Positions 1 through 5,594 of a stretch of DNA of 8,952 nucleotides are shown one piece after another. The number at the start of each line of letters is the position of its first letter. Positions within the stretch are counted from its first letter, which is position 1. The DNA comes from Methanomicrobiales archaeon (GTDB taxonomy: Archaea > Halobacteriota > Methanomicrobia > Methanomicrobiales > JACTUA01). Location: contig JAJRDC010000096.1 of NCBI GenBank assembly GCA_028678635.1, positions 1-8,952 of the forward strand, in the 5' to 3' direction. Both the position numbers and the translations under genes were made by a program. Below the pieces are notes generated by a model. The model did no database searches. It saw only the letters and a program-made list of their open reading frames with translations, and had not been told where the DNA came from.

Positions 1-152
1 AAAGCGTATGCGGACGCTCCTATTAAACGCACCGCTCCCCTCCGTCGGTACGGGGAACCTGCAGGGAGAATGTGGAAAGATGACCCTTTCGTGTACGGGA
101 ACCGGAGAGGTGCCGGGAGAGTTCCTGCCCTCTCCGCCGCCCCGGCTGCGGT

Positions 153-162
153 TTTCTTATAT
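153..162 (+). promoter_or_regulatory. Possible TATA box reading into repeat copy 1
   Basis: TTCTTATATC is an AT-rich, TATA-like island in GC-rich surroundings. Transcription about 25 bases downstream would begin near 186, where a GTG opens a 65-codon frame (186-383) that runs through the repeat and antisense over the epimerase 3' end. No BRE purine pair is clear, and no matching box is obvious next to copy 2, so this is weak. Confidence 0.25.
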
Positions 163-200
163 CCCCGCTCTTCGGTGAACTCCCTGTGCAGGTTCCTGCG

Positions 201-344
201 GGGACGCTCCAGGGAGGCGCCGCCCGGGCGCCGCGTGGGCGCCCCCGGCGGTTTCCAGGGAGACGGAGATCCTGCCCTACGTTCAACCGGCAGATCAGGC
301 TATCCTTATCCGGGGAGGGACCGGGAGAGGGCAGAGCCCCCTCC
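201..344 (+). repeat. Two-copy intergenic element, copy 1
   Basis: This is the core of an element found again, inverted, at 4098-4236. Read on the + strand, four exact blocks are shared in order: 14 bases at 201-214, 18 bases at 229-246, 16 bases at 312-327 and 11 bases at 334-344. The first-to-second (28) and third-to-fourth (22) block spacings are identical in both copies; the middle spacing is 83 here and 78 in copy 2. It contains a perfect 7-bp hairpin (226-232 with 238-244, 5-base loop) and a second stem near 325-343 around an AGA loop. The copy ends about 20 bases before the epimerase stop codon, so in the gene's sense it sits in the 3' flank. Function is unknown. It could be a REP-like palindromic element, a 3'-end processing or termination structure, a small RNA, or a decayed short ORF. 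Confidence 0.8.
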
Positions 345-364
345 TCCTGGATCTCCAGCCGGGA

Positions 365-1342
365 TCAATCAGACGTGGGATGATGGGGAGAGTGAAGCCC
401 CTCGATCACGCCGGGCGGGGGATGGGTGCGGAACCATGCCGCCGTGTCTTCCAGGCCCTGCGGGAGGTTCCACCGGGGGTGGTACCCCAGCACCTTTCCT
501 GCCCGGGAGATCGATGCCACAGAGTGGAGGATATCCCCGGGCCGGCGATCCCCGTGGACCGGCGTGGCATGAGATCCCGTGGCTGCCACCGCCAGCCGGG
601 CAAGGTCGCTGACACGGGTGGCCTCCCCGCTCCCGATGTTATAGACCCCGGCCGCGCCCCGCTGGAGGGCCAGGATCGTGCCCCTGACCACGTCCCCCAC
701 GTACACGAAGTCCCGCGTCTGGGTGCCGTCACCGTACATGACCGGAGGCCTGCCCGCGAGGGCGCGTACCAGGAACCGTGGGACCACCGCGGCGTACTCG
801 GCACAGGGGTCCTGGCGGGGCCCGTAGACATTGAAGTACCGGAGGGAAGTCGTTTCCAGGCCGTACCTTGCCGTGAACACCGCACAGAGATGCTCGCCGG
901 TCACTTTGGAGGCTGCGTAGGGGGAGAGGGGGGCAGGGCAGAGGGACTCGTCCACGGGGTGGACAGCCGCGTCCCCGTACACGGCAGCCGACGAGGCAAA
1001 GATCACCTTCCTCACCCCCGTCTCCCGTGCCGCCATCAGGACGTTCAGGGTCCCGGTGGCGTTGACCTCGTGGTTCCGGGCCGGATCCGCCAGGGATTTC
1101 TGGACCGAGGCGATGGCGGCCAGGTGAAAGACCGCGTCCGCCCCCTCCAATGCCCTGCGCAGGAAGGGCATATCGGTGATACTGCCCCGGAGCACCTGAA
1201 GATCCTTCGGGGGCAGGTGGGCAAGGTTGTCCGGCGACCCGGTGGAGAAGTCGTCCACCACGGTGACGCTGCCCAGGTGCAGGAGTTCCCCGGCCAGGTG
1301 GGAGCCGATGAACCCTGCCCCGCCCGTTACCACGAACTGCAC
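365..1342 (-). CDS. NAD-dependent nucleotide-sugar epimerase (GalE-like, extended SDR)
   Basis: A cytoplasmic extended short-chain dehydrogenase of 325 residues, the usual length for archaeal UDP-glucose 4-epimerase-like proteins. The NAD-binding Rossmann motif TGGAGFIG is at 6-13, with an acidic DD at 30-31 for the adenosine ribose. The catalytic Ser118 lies in SSAAVYG, and Tyr142 and Lys146 form the YxxxK motif in SPYAASK. The substrate-side segments RYFNVYGPRQDP (168-179) and YGDGTQTRDFVYVGDV (203-218) are typical of UDP-hexose epimerases and dehydratases. Exact substrate is not provable; UDP-glucose/galactose or their N-acetyl forms, for glycan or S-layer glycosylation, are likely. The GTG start at 1342 follows a strong site (GGTGAGGGGAGA, 1360-1349) and puts the Rossmann motif at the N-terminus as expected; the longer open frame upstream is spurious. 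It stands alone, divergent from the glycosylase gene. Confidence 0.93.
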   Translation of the reverse strand: MQFVVTGGAGFIGSHLAGELLHLGSVTVVDDFSTGSPDNLAHLPPKDLQVLRGSITDMPFLRRALEGADAVFHLAAIASVQKSLADPARNHEVNATGTLNVLMAARETGVRKVIFASSAAVYGDAAVHPVDESLCPAPLSPYAASKVTGEHLCAVFTARYGLETTSLRYFNVYGPRQDPCAEYAAVVPRFLVRALAGRPPVMYGDGTQTRDFVYVGDVVRGTILALQRGAAGVYNIGSGEATRVSDLARLAVAATGSHATPVHGDRRPGDILHSVASISRAGKVLGYHPRWNLPQGLEDTAAWFRTHPPPGVIEGLHSPHHPTSD

Positions 1343-1390
1343 GACGTGTCTCCCCTCACCGCTCTCAATGTACCGGGCCGTGGAAAACGG

Positions 1391-1400
1391 AAATACTTTT
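1391..1400 (-). promoter_or_regulatory. Probable promoter of the epimerase gene
   Basis: On the minus strand AAAAGTATTT, preceded by GG, forms a BRE/TATA-like island within GC-rich DNA. Start of transcription about 25 bases on, near 1370, would leave a leader of roughly 28 bases carrying the ribosome binding site. The box is flanked by GGAAA/TTTCC arms, which could also bind a repressor. Confidence 0.45.
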
Positions 1401-1480
1401 CCGGCCTGCAACGGTGCCGGGATGCCCGCAGGAATCCTCCGGTGAACGCGGATGGGGGAGGGGAGCCGGATATCCAGCGG

Positions 1481-1489
1481 TCTTATGAC
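1481..1489 (+). promoter_or_regulatory. Probable promoter of the MutY-like gene
   Basis: TCTTATGAC is the only AT-rich TATA-like box on the + strand before the gene. Transcription would begin near 1507-1510, giving a leader of about 15 bases that contains the GGTGA ribosome binding site at 1516-1520. No strong BRE is visible. Confidence 0.4.
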
Positions 1490-1524
1490 TGGCGGCAGCT
1501 CCACCTCTCTGGTAAGGTGAACGG

Positions 1525-2502
1525 GTGCAGGTGAAAGGAAAACGCCGTGCGGGATATCCCCCTGAGAATCGGAGGGAGGCACGTCCATTACCGGATGCCG
1601 CCGCGATCCGGGCGTTCCGTCACCTAGTATGGGACCATTTCCGCTCACGCGGCAGGAAGTTCCCCTGGCGGGAGACCCGGGATCCCTTCGCCATCCTGGT
1701 CTCCGAGTACATGCTCCAGCAGACGCAGGTGGGCAGGGTCGCAGAGAAGTTTCCTCCCTTTCTCGCCCGTTTCCCCGATACCGCCACGCTGGCCCGTGCC
1801 CCTCTCCGCGAGGTGCTCGCCGCATGGCAGGGCCTGGGCTATAACCGGCGGGCCGTGGCCCTGCACCGGGCAGCAGCCCTGCTGGTGGCAGAGCACGGGG
1901 GACGGGTGCCGGACGACCGGGACGCCCTTCTCGCCCTCCCGGGCGTGGGGCCTTCCACCGCCGGCGGGATCCTGGCCTTTGCCTTCAACCGGCCGGTGGT
2001 CCTCCTCGAGACGAACATCCGGCGTGTCTTCCTCCACCATTTCTTTCCGGGCAGGAGGCCGGTCCCGGACCGGGATATCCTGCCGCTGGTTGCGGCCACA
2101 GTGGACCGGAAACGTCCCCGGGAATGGTACTGGGGGCTGATGGACCTGGGTTCGGACATGCGGAATCTTCCTGAGAATCCCAACCGGAGGTCCCCTTCCT
2201 ACCGTCCCCAGTCCCCATTCCACGGCTCGGACCGCCAGATCCGGGGCCGTCTCGTCCGGGCGCTCGCCAGGGAAGGGGTCCTGGACCTTCCTGAGGCGGG
2301 GGAGGCGGCGGGGTGTGACCCTGACCGCCTGGACCGGATCCTCCGGGGGCTGGAGGGGGAAGGATTCCTGGAGAGAATCCCGGGGGGAGGGATCCGCATC
2401 CGGGAGATCCCGGGGCCGGTATGCGGGGGAGATCCCCGTCCGGAGGCCGCATCGCAGGGACCCGGTGAGACATCATCCTCTGCCCATCCGCGGGGACATT
2501 AA
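1525..2502 (+). CDS. MutY-like HhH-GPD DNA glycosylase without the Fe-S cluster
   Basis: Probable base-excision-repair glycosylase, 325 residues, likely acting on adenine in mispairs. The MutY signature SEYMLQQTQV is at 60-69, with Glu61 in the place of the MutY catalytic glutamate. The helix-hairpin-helix motif LPGVGPSTAGGIL is at 138-150. The catalytic aspartate position is occupied by Glu162 in LLETNIRRVF. The region that should hold the four Fe-S cysteines (about 206-231) has none; the only cysteines in the protein are 264 and 300, outside the catalytic domain. Instead it has PNRRS and FHGSDRQIRGRL (232-243), typical of an Fe-S-less MutY-like subgroup, followed by a predicted small winged-helix-like tail and a low-complexity C-terminus. 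The GTG at 1525 lies 4 bases after GGTGA; a GTG at 1531 is an alternative start with better spacing. The gene is divergent from the epimerase. Confidence 0.87.
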   Translation: MQVKGKRRAGYPPENRREARPLPDAAAIRAFRHLVWDHFRSRGRKFPWRETRDPFAILVSEYMLQQTQVGRVAEKFPPFLARFPDTATLARAPLREVLAAWQGLGYNRRAVALHRAAALLVAEHGGRVPDDRDALLALPGVGPSTAGGILAFAFNRPVVLLETNIRRVFLHHFFPGRRPVPDRDILPLVAATVDRKRPREWYWGLMDLGSDMRNLPENPNRRSPSYRPQSPFHGSDRQIRGRLVRALAREGVLDLPEAGEAAGCDPDRLDRILRGLEGEGFLERIPGGGIRIREIPGPVCGGDPRPEAASQGPGETSSSAHPRGH

Positions 2503-2516
2503 GAAAGGCTTATCAA
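2503..2516 (+). promoter_or_regulatory. Promoter (BRE/TATA) of the PNPOx-like gene
   Basis: GAAAGGCTTATCAA starts at the base after the glycosylase stop codon. AAGAAAGG looks like a BRE and CTTATCAA (2509-2516) like a TATA box. A start about 25 bases on falls at about 2538, on the first possible start codon, so the mRNA is probably leaderless. The same AAGAAAGGC core precedes the TATA box of the RLAN operon at 8331-8315. Confidence 0.6.
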
Positions 2517-2538
2517 CCGGTCCGGATACCTTCGTCCG

Positions 2539-3024
2539 GTGGACAGCATGGAGATTGTGAAGATCCCCCGGATGGAGAAGGAGGAGTACGATGCCCTCAT
2601 CGCGCAAGGGTACGTGAGCAGGATCGCGTTCATCGGCGACAAATACCCGTACATCGCCCCGTTCCTCTATGTCTTCGACGGCAACTTCATGTACTTCCTC
2701 TCCACCCGGTACGGGAAGAAGATCCGGTTCTTCCGCCAGAACCCCCATGTCTCGGTGGAGGTGGAGAAGTACTCCGGCGATCTCTCCAGCTATACCTTCG
2801 TGACCCTCCAGGGGCACCTGGAGGAGGTGGAGGATGCCATCGAGAAGAAGATCATCCGGAAGAAGTTCGTGGAGATGATCCGGAAGAAGAAACTCTCCAA
2901 GAACATCATGGCAGCCCTCGGCCACATGCCCACCGACCCCATCGAGGCTATTGCGAGCGAGGAACGATCCATTGTCTGGAAGCTGACAGGCGTCACCGAC
3001 ATCGTGGCGCTCCAGAACCTGTAG
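2539..3024 (+). CDS. PNPOx-like (pyridoxamine 5'-phosphate oxidase family) putative flavin-binding protein
   Basis: A 161-residue cytoplasmic protein with the split-barrel pattern of small PNPOx-like proteins, which usually bind FMN or F420. The core runs from about 14 to 98: an N-terminal helix, GYVSRIAFIG, then YPYIAPFLYVFDGNFMYF (37-54) and LSTRYGKKIRFFRQNPHVSVEVE (54-76), where the Thr-Arg-x-Gly-Lys-Lys run is the usual phosphate-contact segment. TFVTLQGHLEEVED (86-99) is the conserved late strand. A Lys/Glu-rich helix (102-122) and a WKLTGVTDIV tail (147-156) follow. Its reaction is not evident; related proteins are annotated as flavin reductases, F420 reductases or flavin stores. No ribosome binding site is seen, in keeping with a leaderless message. 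GTG 2539 and ATG 2548 (three residues shorter) are both possible starts. The next gene begins 10 bases after the stop. Confidence 0.85.
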   Translation: MDSMEIVKIPRMEKEEYDALIAQGYVSRIAFIGDKYPYIAPFLYVFDGNFMYFLSTRYGKKIRFFRQNPHVSVEVEKYSGDLSSYTFVTLQGHLEEVEDAIEKKIIRKKFVEMIRKKKLSKNIMAALGHMPTDPIEAIASEERSIVWKLTGVTDIVALQNL

Positions 3025-3034
3025 GGCCGGGACC

Positions 3035-4048
3035 ATGACAGCCAGAGGGAACCTGCCCCCGGCCTTCCGGGCCCCGGTCATCCTCCTCCTCGTTGCTCTT
3101 CTCCTCCTCTTCCTTGCTGCTCCGGGGGGAGCCCATGCCCCGGTTGTACCCGGCGAGGACTCCCATGTCGTGACGGTCACCGACCCGCTGAAGTCCTGGG
3201 CCTTCTACGGCATGCTCCATGGCACGGGTGAACCGGACATGTACCGTTTCACCATGCACAGCGGGGACCGGCTGGTGGTCTCCCTCCAGGTAGTGGATGC
3301 GCTAGGCCCTGTACCCGTGCTCGTGATCACGGGCCCGGGTCTCCCTTCCCAGGGGATACCGCCGGAAGGCGTGGAGATCCCTCCCGGGTCTTCTGCGGTG
3401 GTCATCCGGGGAGTCCGTCCCGCCGAACCCTCCTATGAGCCTTTTGCCCCGGGGGCCGCCTACCCCGTGGCAGAGCTGGATACCGTGGTTACGGCGGACG
3501 GTGAGTACCGGGTGGCAGTGGTGGGAACCGGCGGGGAGATTCCCTATGTTCTTGCCATCGGGTACCTGGAGGAGTTCTCAGCCGCGGAGTGGGTAATGGT
3601 ACCGGTTACAGTCCTGCAGTCCCGCATCGTCCAGGGCCAGCCGCTCCCCATCCTCCTGAGCCCGTTCTTTGCCATGCTCATCCTGGGAGCCCTGCTCTTC
3701 CTGTACCGCGATCATTACCGGCGGCTCCATTCGCCGGCAGGCATCGCCGCCGCGGTGGCCGGCATCATGATGCTGGGGAGCGCCGTCGGTATCCTGGTCC
3801 AGATGTCCTGGGCTCTCGCAGCCACCGGGCCTGAAGCTACGGCTCTTGTGACCTGCATCTTCATCGTGCTGGCTGCCATCCCCGGGATCCTCTGCATGCG
3901 CATCGCGCTCTCCTCTTCCGTGTCATGGACCACCCGGGAACGGGTGACGCTGGTTGTGGCCGGCATCCTGGCACTGGTGGTCTGGTCCGGGTTCCTGGTG
4001 GGCCCCATACTCGCCGTGCTGGCAGCGGTCCTCCCCGGGGAGGGGTAG
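3035..4048 (+). CDS. Exported membrane-anchored protein of unknown function
   Basis: I do not recognise a named family. The 337-residue protein starts with a signal peptide (hydrophobic about 13-29, likely cleavage after GGAHA near 35). An extracytoplasmic, beta-rich domain of about 165 residues follows (36-200), rich in Pro, Gly and Val. Its SWAFYGMLHGTGEPDMYRF stretch (54-72) and GDRLVVSL (77-84) recall PPC-like or jelly-roll domains found in other archaeal exported proteins. The C-terminal third has about four membrane helices near 205-224, 235-262, 266-290 and 303-333, so the domain faces outside and the protein ends close to the membrane. The start ATG follows a weak GGGA. It lies 10 bases after the PNPOx-like gene and is probably co-transcribed. 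A pyrimidine-rich tract (4049-4068) just after the stop may end transcription. No enzymatic motif is visible; surface binding or sensing is only a guess. Confidence 0.75.
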   Translation: MTARGNLPPAFRAPVILLLVALLLLFLAAPGGAHAPVVPGEDSHVVTVTDPLKSWAFYGMLHGTGEPDMYRFTMHSGDRLVVSLQVVDALGPVPVLVITGPGLPSQGIPPEGVEIPPGSSAVVIRGVRPAEPSYEPFAPGAAYPVAELDTVVTADGEYRVAVVGTGGEIPYVLAIGYLEEFSAAEWVMVPVTVLQSRIVQGQPLPILLSPFFAMLILGALLFLYRDHYRRLHSPAGIAAAVAGIMMLGSAVGILVQMSWALAATGPEATALVTCIFIVLAAIPGILCMRIALSSSVSWTTRERVTLVVAGILALVVWSGFLVGPILAVLAAVLPGEG

Positions 4049-4306
4049 TCCTCCCTCTTCCTTCTTCATCAGCAGCTGGTTACCCCGATATGGTGCGGGA
4101 GGGGGCTCAGCCTCCTCCCGGTCCCTCCCCCTGACGAGAGGATAGTCCCGCCTCTTCCGGAAACCAAAGATCGGCGATCCGGATAAACCGGGGGGCGCCC
4201 ACGCGGCGGGTGGCGGAGCCCCCCCTGGAGCGTCCCGGTAATCGTACACCTCATCGGTATACCGCCCCATCCTGATTCCCGTAAACCACAGGTTCCGCCG
4301 CAGGGG
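4049..4306. other. Convergent intergenic gap
   Basis: This gap lies between the 3' ends of the rightward membrane-protein gene and the leftward permease gene. It begins with a pyrimidine-rich stretch, TCCTCCCTCTTCCTTCTTC, a plausible rightward terminator, and then holds repeat copy 2. A 115-codon minus-strand frame (4270-3923) crosses the repeat and the end of the membrane-protein gene. It is proline/arginine-rich, has no clear ribosome binding site, and is not called as a gene. Confidence 0.6.
4098..4236 (-). repeat. Two-copy intergenic element, copy 2
   Basis: This is the inverted second copy of the element at 201-344. On the minus strand the blocks come in the same order: 14 bases at 4236-4223, 18 bases at 4208-4191, 16 bases at 4130-4115 and 11 bases at 4108-4098. 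Between blocks there are substitutions and indels totalling a net 5-base loss. The large hairpin here is built differently (GGGGGGC 4190-4196 with GCCCCCC 4218-4224, 21-base loop). The distal stem near 4099-4119 is kept around a TGA loop despite base changes in the arms. As with copy 1, the element lies beyond the stop codon of a neighbouring gene that points at it, here the membrane-protein gene ending at 4048. Confidence 0.8.
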
Positions 4307-5563
4307 TCAGAAGAGGGAGAGGAACGCCCAGTACAGCACAGCCTGAAGAAGGGTCAGGGGGACACCGGCCCGGACAAACTCGCGGAAGCCCAGGGTCTCC
4401 CCCTGCCGTTCGGCATTCTGGATGATGATCACGTTGGAGGCAGCCCCCAGGATGGTGAGGTTACCGGCAATGGTGGAACCGGCGGCCAGCGCCATGAGAG
4501 GAATCACGGACCCGGACTGGGAGATGAGCGGCAGCACCAGGGCCACGAACGGCACGTTGGAGAGGAACTGGGGGATGATGATCCCGAGGAGCAGGATGAC
4601 ACCGGTACTCTCGAGGGCAGGCCCGGCCATCGCCATCAGCGCCTGGAAGAAGCCGGTGGACCAGACCGATGCCATCAGGACGAACATGGCGACGAAGAAG
4701 ACGAGGGTCGGCCAGTCGATGTGCTTTACCAGCTCCCACCGGCGGGGGCTCCCCAGCAGCGGAGGGACGGCGGCAAGGAGCGCGATGAAGGTGAGGGAGA
4801 GGCCGGTTGGGACCCCCAGGGTAACGGTGGCCACCGTGAGACCGATGAGGACCAGGATCAGGACGAGGGAAACCTGCGAGAGCCGGGCCAGGGCAGGGTC
4901 GGTGATCCGTCCCTCGTCAATGGAACAGGCCCGGAGGCCGAACTCGCCCGGGTACATCCACCGCAGGACCAGGTAGCAGAGGAGGAGCCCCGCCACGGTG
5001 GGGATGCCCAGCGTGACGAGAAAGGTGACGAAGGGATTGGGCACCGGCCCTTCGACGGCGATCAGCAGGTTCTGGGGATTGCCTATCGGCGAGAGGACCG
5101 ATCCCGTGGTCACGGCAAAGGCCAGGGCGAGCAGGAGGATCCGGGAAGGGATCCCGTTCCTCCGGGCCACGGCGATGACAAGCGGCGTCCCGATGATGGC
5201 CAGCGTGTCGTTCATGAGGAGTGCCGAGAAGAGACCGAAGGAGAGGATCAGGAGGAGCAGGAGCCGGTCGGAGGTCCCGGCCCGGCTGAAAAGCCGGTGG
5301 GCCAGGTGGGAGAGGTACCCGCTGGCCTGGAGAGCCTCTCCCACCACGAACATCCCGACGAGGAAAAGCATCACGTCCATGTTCACGGCCGCGAGGGCAG
5401 CGGAAGGCGAGATGGAACCGGTGACGAGCACCACGATGGCCCCGGCCAGCATGATCTGCCAGATCCGGAGGGTGTATCTCCCCACCTGCCTGACGGCGAT
5501 GGCGAGGAAGACCAGGGCAACGACGGCAAGGGGGATGAGGGCCTGGAGGTCCCCGGTCGTCAT
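4307..5563 (-). CDS. ArsB/NhaD-superfamily permease (SLC13-like ion transporter)
   Basis: An integral membrane transporter of 418 residues with about 11-12 hydrophobic helices. It has the two-fold inverted-repeat motifs of the ion transporter superfamily: LLMNDTLAIIGTPLVIAVAR (116-135) with VLSPIGNPQN (156-165) in the first half, and FLSNVPFVALVLPL (333-346) with AGSTIAGNLTILGAASNV (361-378) in the second. The Gly-Asn-Pro and Ala-Ser-Asn turns are the usual substrate and ion-binding loops. The family includes Na+/H+ antiporters (NhaD), arsenite pumps (ArsB) and carboxylate carriers, so the substrate cannot be read from sequence. It is last in the operon, 31 bases after the GCS2-like gene. It could export the pathway's product, import a carboxylate or amino-acid precursor, or maintain ion balance. 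The ATG start has only a loose GGGGAAGG upstream, inside a small hairpin. Confidence 0.9.
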   Translation of the reverse strand: MTTGDLQALIPLAVVALVFLAIAVRQVGRYTLRIWQIMLAGAIVVLVTGSISPSAALAAVNMDVMLFLVGMFVVGEALQASGYLSHLAHRLFSRAGTSDRLLLLLILSFGLFSALLMNDTLAIIGTPLVIAVARRNGIPSRILLLALAFAVTTGSVLSPIGNPQNLLIAVEGPVPNPFVTFLVTLGIPTVAGLLLCYLVLRWMYPGEFGLRACSIDEGRITDPALARLSQVSLVLILVLIGLTVATVTLGVPTGLSLTFIALLAAVPPLLGSPRRWELVKHIDWPTLVFFVAMFVLMASVWSTGFFQALMAMAGPALESTGVILLLGIIIPQFLSNVPFVALVLPLISQSGSVIPLMALAAGSTIAGNLTILGAASNVIIIQNAERQGETLGFREFVRAGVPLTLLQAVLYWAFLSLF

Positions 5564-5570
5564 GGGAATG

Positions 5571-5588
5571 CCGCCCTTCCCCGGGCGG
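5571..5588 (-). promoter_or_regulatory. Hairpin over the permease ribosome binding site
   Basis: CCGCCC and GGGCGG form a perfect 6-bp stem with the 6-base loop GGGGAA on the mRNA, in the 31-base gap between the GCS2-like stop and the permease start. The stem ends 7 bases before the ATG. It may lower permease translation relative to the ligases. Chance is possible in such GC-rich DNA. Confidence 0.35.
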
Positions 5589-5594
5589 GGGCCT

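Larger units (their letters stand above)
1..364. other. Intergenic region left of the epimerase, no supported gene
   Basis: No convincing protein gene is seen here; the open frames are GC-driven and have no recognisable domains. The stretch holds copy 1 of a two-copy repeat (core 201-344, listed separately). It also has a 7-bp inverted repeat (GGAGAGG near 105-111 with CCTCTCC near 128-134), and a small GC stem followed by TTTTCTT near 136-157 that resembles a weak rightward terminator. A TATA-like TTCTTATATC lies at 153-162 on the + strand. AT-rich TATTAAAC near 20-28 could serve a leftward gene outside the window. No T-rich terminator for the epimerase was found on the minus strand. Confidence 0.6.

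Noticed and set aside
136..160. Stem followed by TTTTCTT resembling a rho-independent terminator
   Set aside because: The stem is only about 4 bp and no rightward gene precedes it in the window; it also overlaps the TATA-like box, so the T run may belong to that instead.
70..612. 180-codon + strand frame from ATG at 70
   Set aside because: Runs through the repeat and antisense into the epimerase; no domain, and the start has poorly spaced ribosome-site bases.
380..1534. 384-codon open frame on the + strand
   Set aside because: It lies entirely antisense to the well-supported epimerase and has no recognisable domain; long shadow frames are expected in GC-rich DNA.
1343..1825. N-terminal extension of the epimerase frame
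   Set aside because: It would place about 160 unrelated residues before the Rossmann motif and overlap the divergent glycosylase gene; the GTG at 1342 has a strong ribosome binding site.
3923..4270. 115-codon minus-strand frame across repeat copy 2
   Set aside because: Overlaps the 3' end of the membrane-protein gene, has no clear promoter or ribosome site, and is not kept in frame in copy 1; mentioned only as part of the repeat.
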